Part shown: positions 63,943 to 64,000 of the stretch, one piece after another | How positions within the stretch are numbered: position 1 is the first letter of the stretch | Layout: each line of letters starts with the position of its first letter | NCBI GenBank assembly: GCA_963771735.1 | Contig: CAVYUN010000004.1 | Span: 186,001 to 250,000 of the forward strand | DNA length: 64,000 nt | Source of the DNA: 66-474 sp963771735 | GTDB taxonomy: Bacteria; Pseudomonadota; Gammaproteobacteria; Xanthomonadales; Rhodanobacteraceae | Direction of reading: 5' to 3' | Position numbers and translations under genes: made by a program | The notes under the pieces: generated by a model | What the model was told of the DNA's origin: nothing | The model's database searches: none | The model's input: the letters and a program-made list of their open reading frames with translations, nothing else

Positions 63943-64000
63943 TCATTCACGCCTGAAGTCGATGTCGGGATTCAGCACCAGCAGCGAGCCGTTCACCCTG
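63943..64000 (-). CDS. C-terminus of an unidentified protein (partial)
   Basis: Minus-strand open frame from the right edge to a TGA at 63943-63945, reading ...VNGSLLVLNPDIDFRRE at the C-terminus. Too short to identify; called because it is an open frame with reasonable codon use at the edge. Confidence 0.3.
   Translation of the reverse strand, partial: RVNGSLLVLNPDIDFRRE

Overview
The window reads as chromosomal DNA of a high-GC gammaproteobacterium of the Xanthomonadales/Lysobacterales type, probably close to Rhodanobacteraceae. The reasons are the rpoE-rseA-degP unit, the kynurenine-pathway operon, a MetX-like acyltransferase of the kind found in Xanthomonas and Lysobacter, GacA/UvrY, RNase E divergent from RluC, and dense ATGA/GTGA stop-start overlaps. 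There is no prophage, transposase or CRISPR array.

The most unusual part is about 2-18.5 kb. A long minus-strand run carries squalene synthase, squalene-hopene cyclase, hpnG and hpnA. It continues without interruption into mevalonate-pathway genes: diphosphomevalonate decarboxylase, phosphomevalonate kinase, a single-polypeptide fusion of class II HMG-CoA reductase with mevalonate kinase, and type I IPP isomerase. Then come hpnH, an hpnB-like glycosyltransferase, a PlsC-like acyltransferase and a UPF0104-type membrane protein. Farnesyl diphosphate synthase (ispA) is divergent. One locus therefore covers HMG-CoA to C5 units, C15, squalene, hopene and adenosylhopane side chains. HMG-CoA synthase and acetoacetyl-CoA thiolase are absent. 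The hpnB-like gene and the acyltransferase carry frame breaks as read here, and ispA has a perfect 54-bp in-frame tandem duplication. Upstream, tRNA-Arg(CCT) is followed by a tandem array that repeats its own 3' end, resembling the E. coli rtT arrangement.

From 18.5 to 25.5 kb lie an SGNH hydrolase, tRNA-Ala(CGC), RNase D, a SUMF1-domain protein, a fructosamine-kinase-like protein, tRNA-Leu(CAA), a cysteine dioxygenase-like protein and MetX. From 25.7 to 34.1 kb is a complete cytochrome c maturation system (ccmABCDEFGHI), in which ccmA is separated from ccmB by a di-heme cytochrome c peroxidase with an FNR/ANR-like palindrome upstream. From 34.3 to 38.9 kb is a tryptophan/kynurenine operon (ACMSD, a small secreted protein, kynureninase, kynurenine 3-monooxygenase, DUF3293). 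From 39 to 48.5 kb are a FUSC transporter, a response regulator, RNase E, RluC, UDP-glucose dehydrogenase, SlyX and a DUF2058 protein. From 48.6 to 53.8 kb are a FadJ-like beta-oxidation protein and the rpoE-rseA-degP envelope stress operon. From 53.9 to 58.5 kb are an MBL hydrolase, a TMEM43-family protein, a MAPEG protein, and a nitroreductase/exonuclease/Nudix operon. From 58.5 kb to the end are the transhydrogenase genes, with pntA alpha-1 separated from alpha-2/beta by an opposing sigma-factor/DUF3106 operon, then a small membrane protein. Both window edges cut genes.

All functional calls rest on motifs and family resemblance read by eye. No database search was run.
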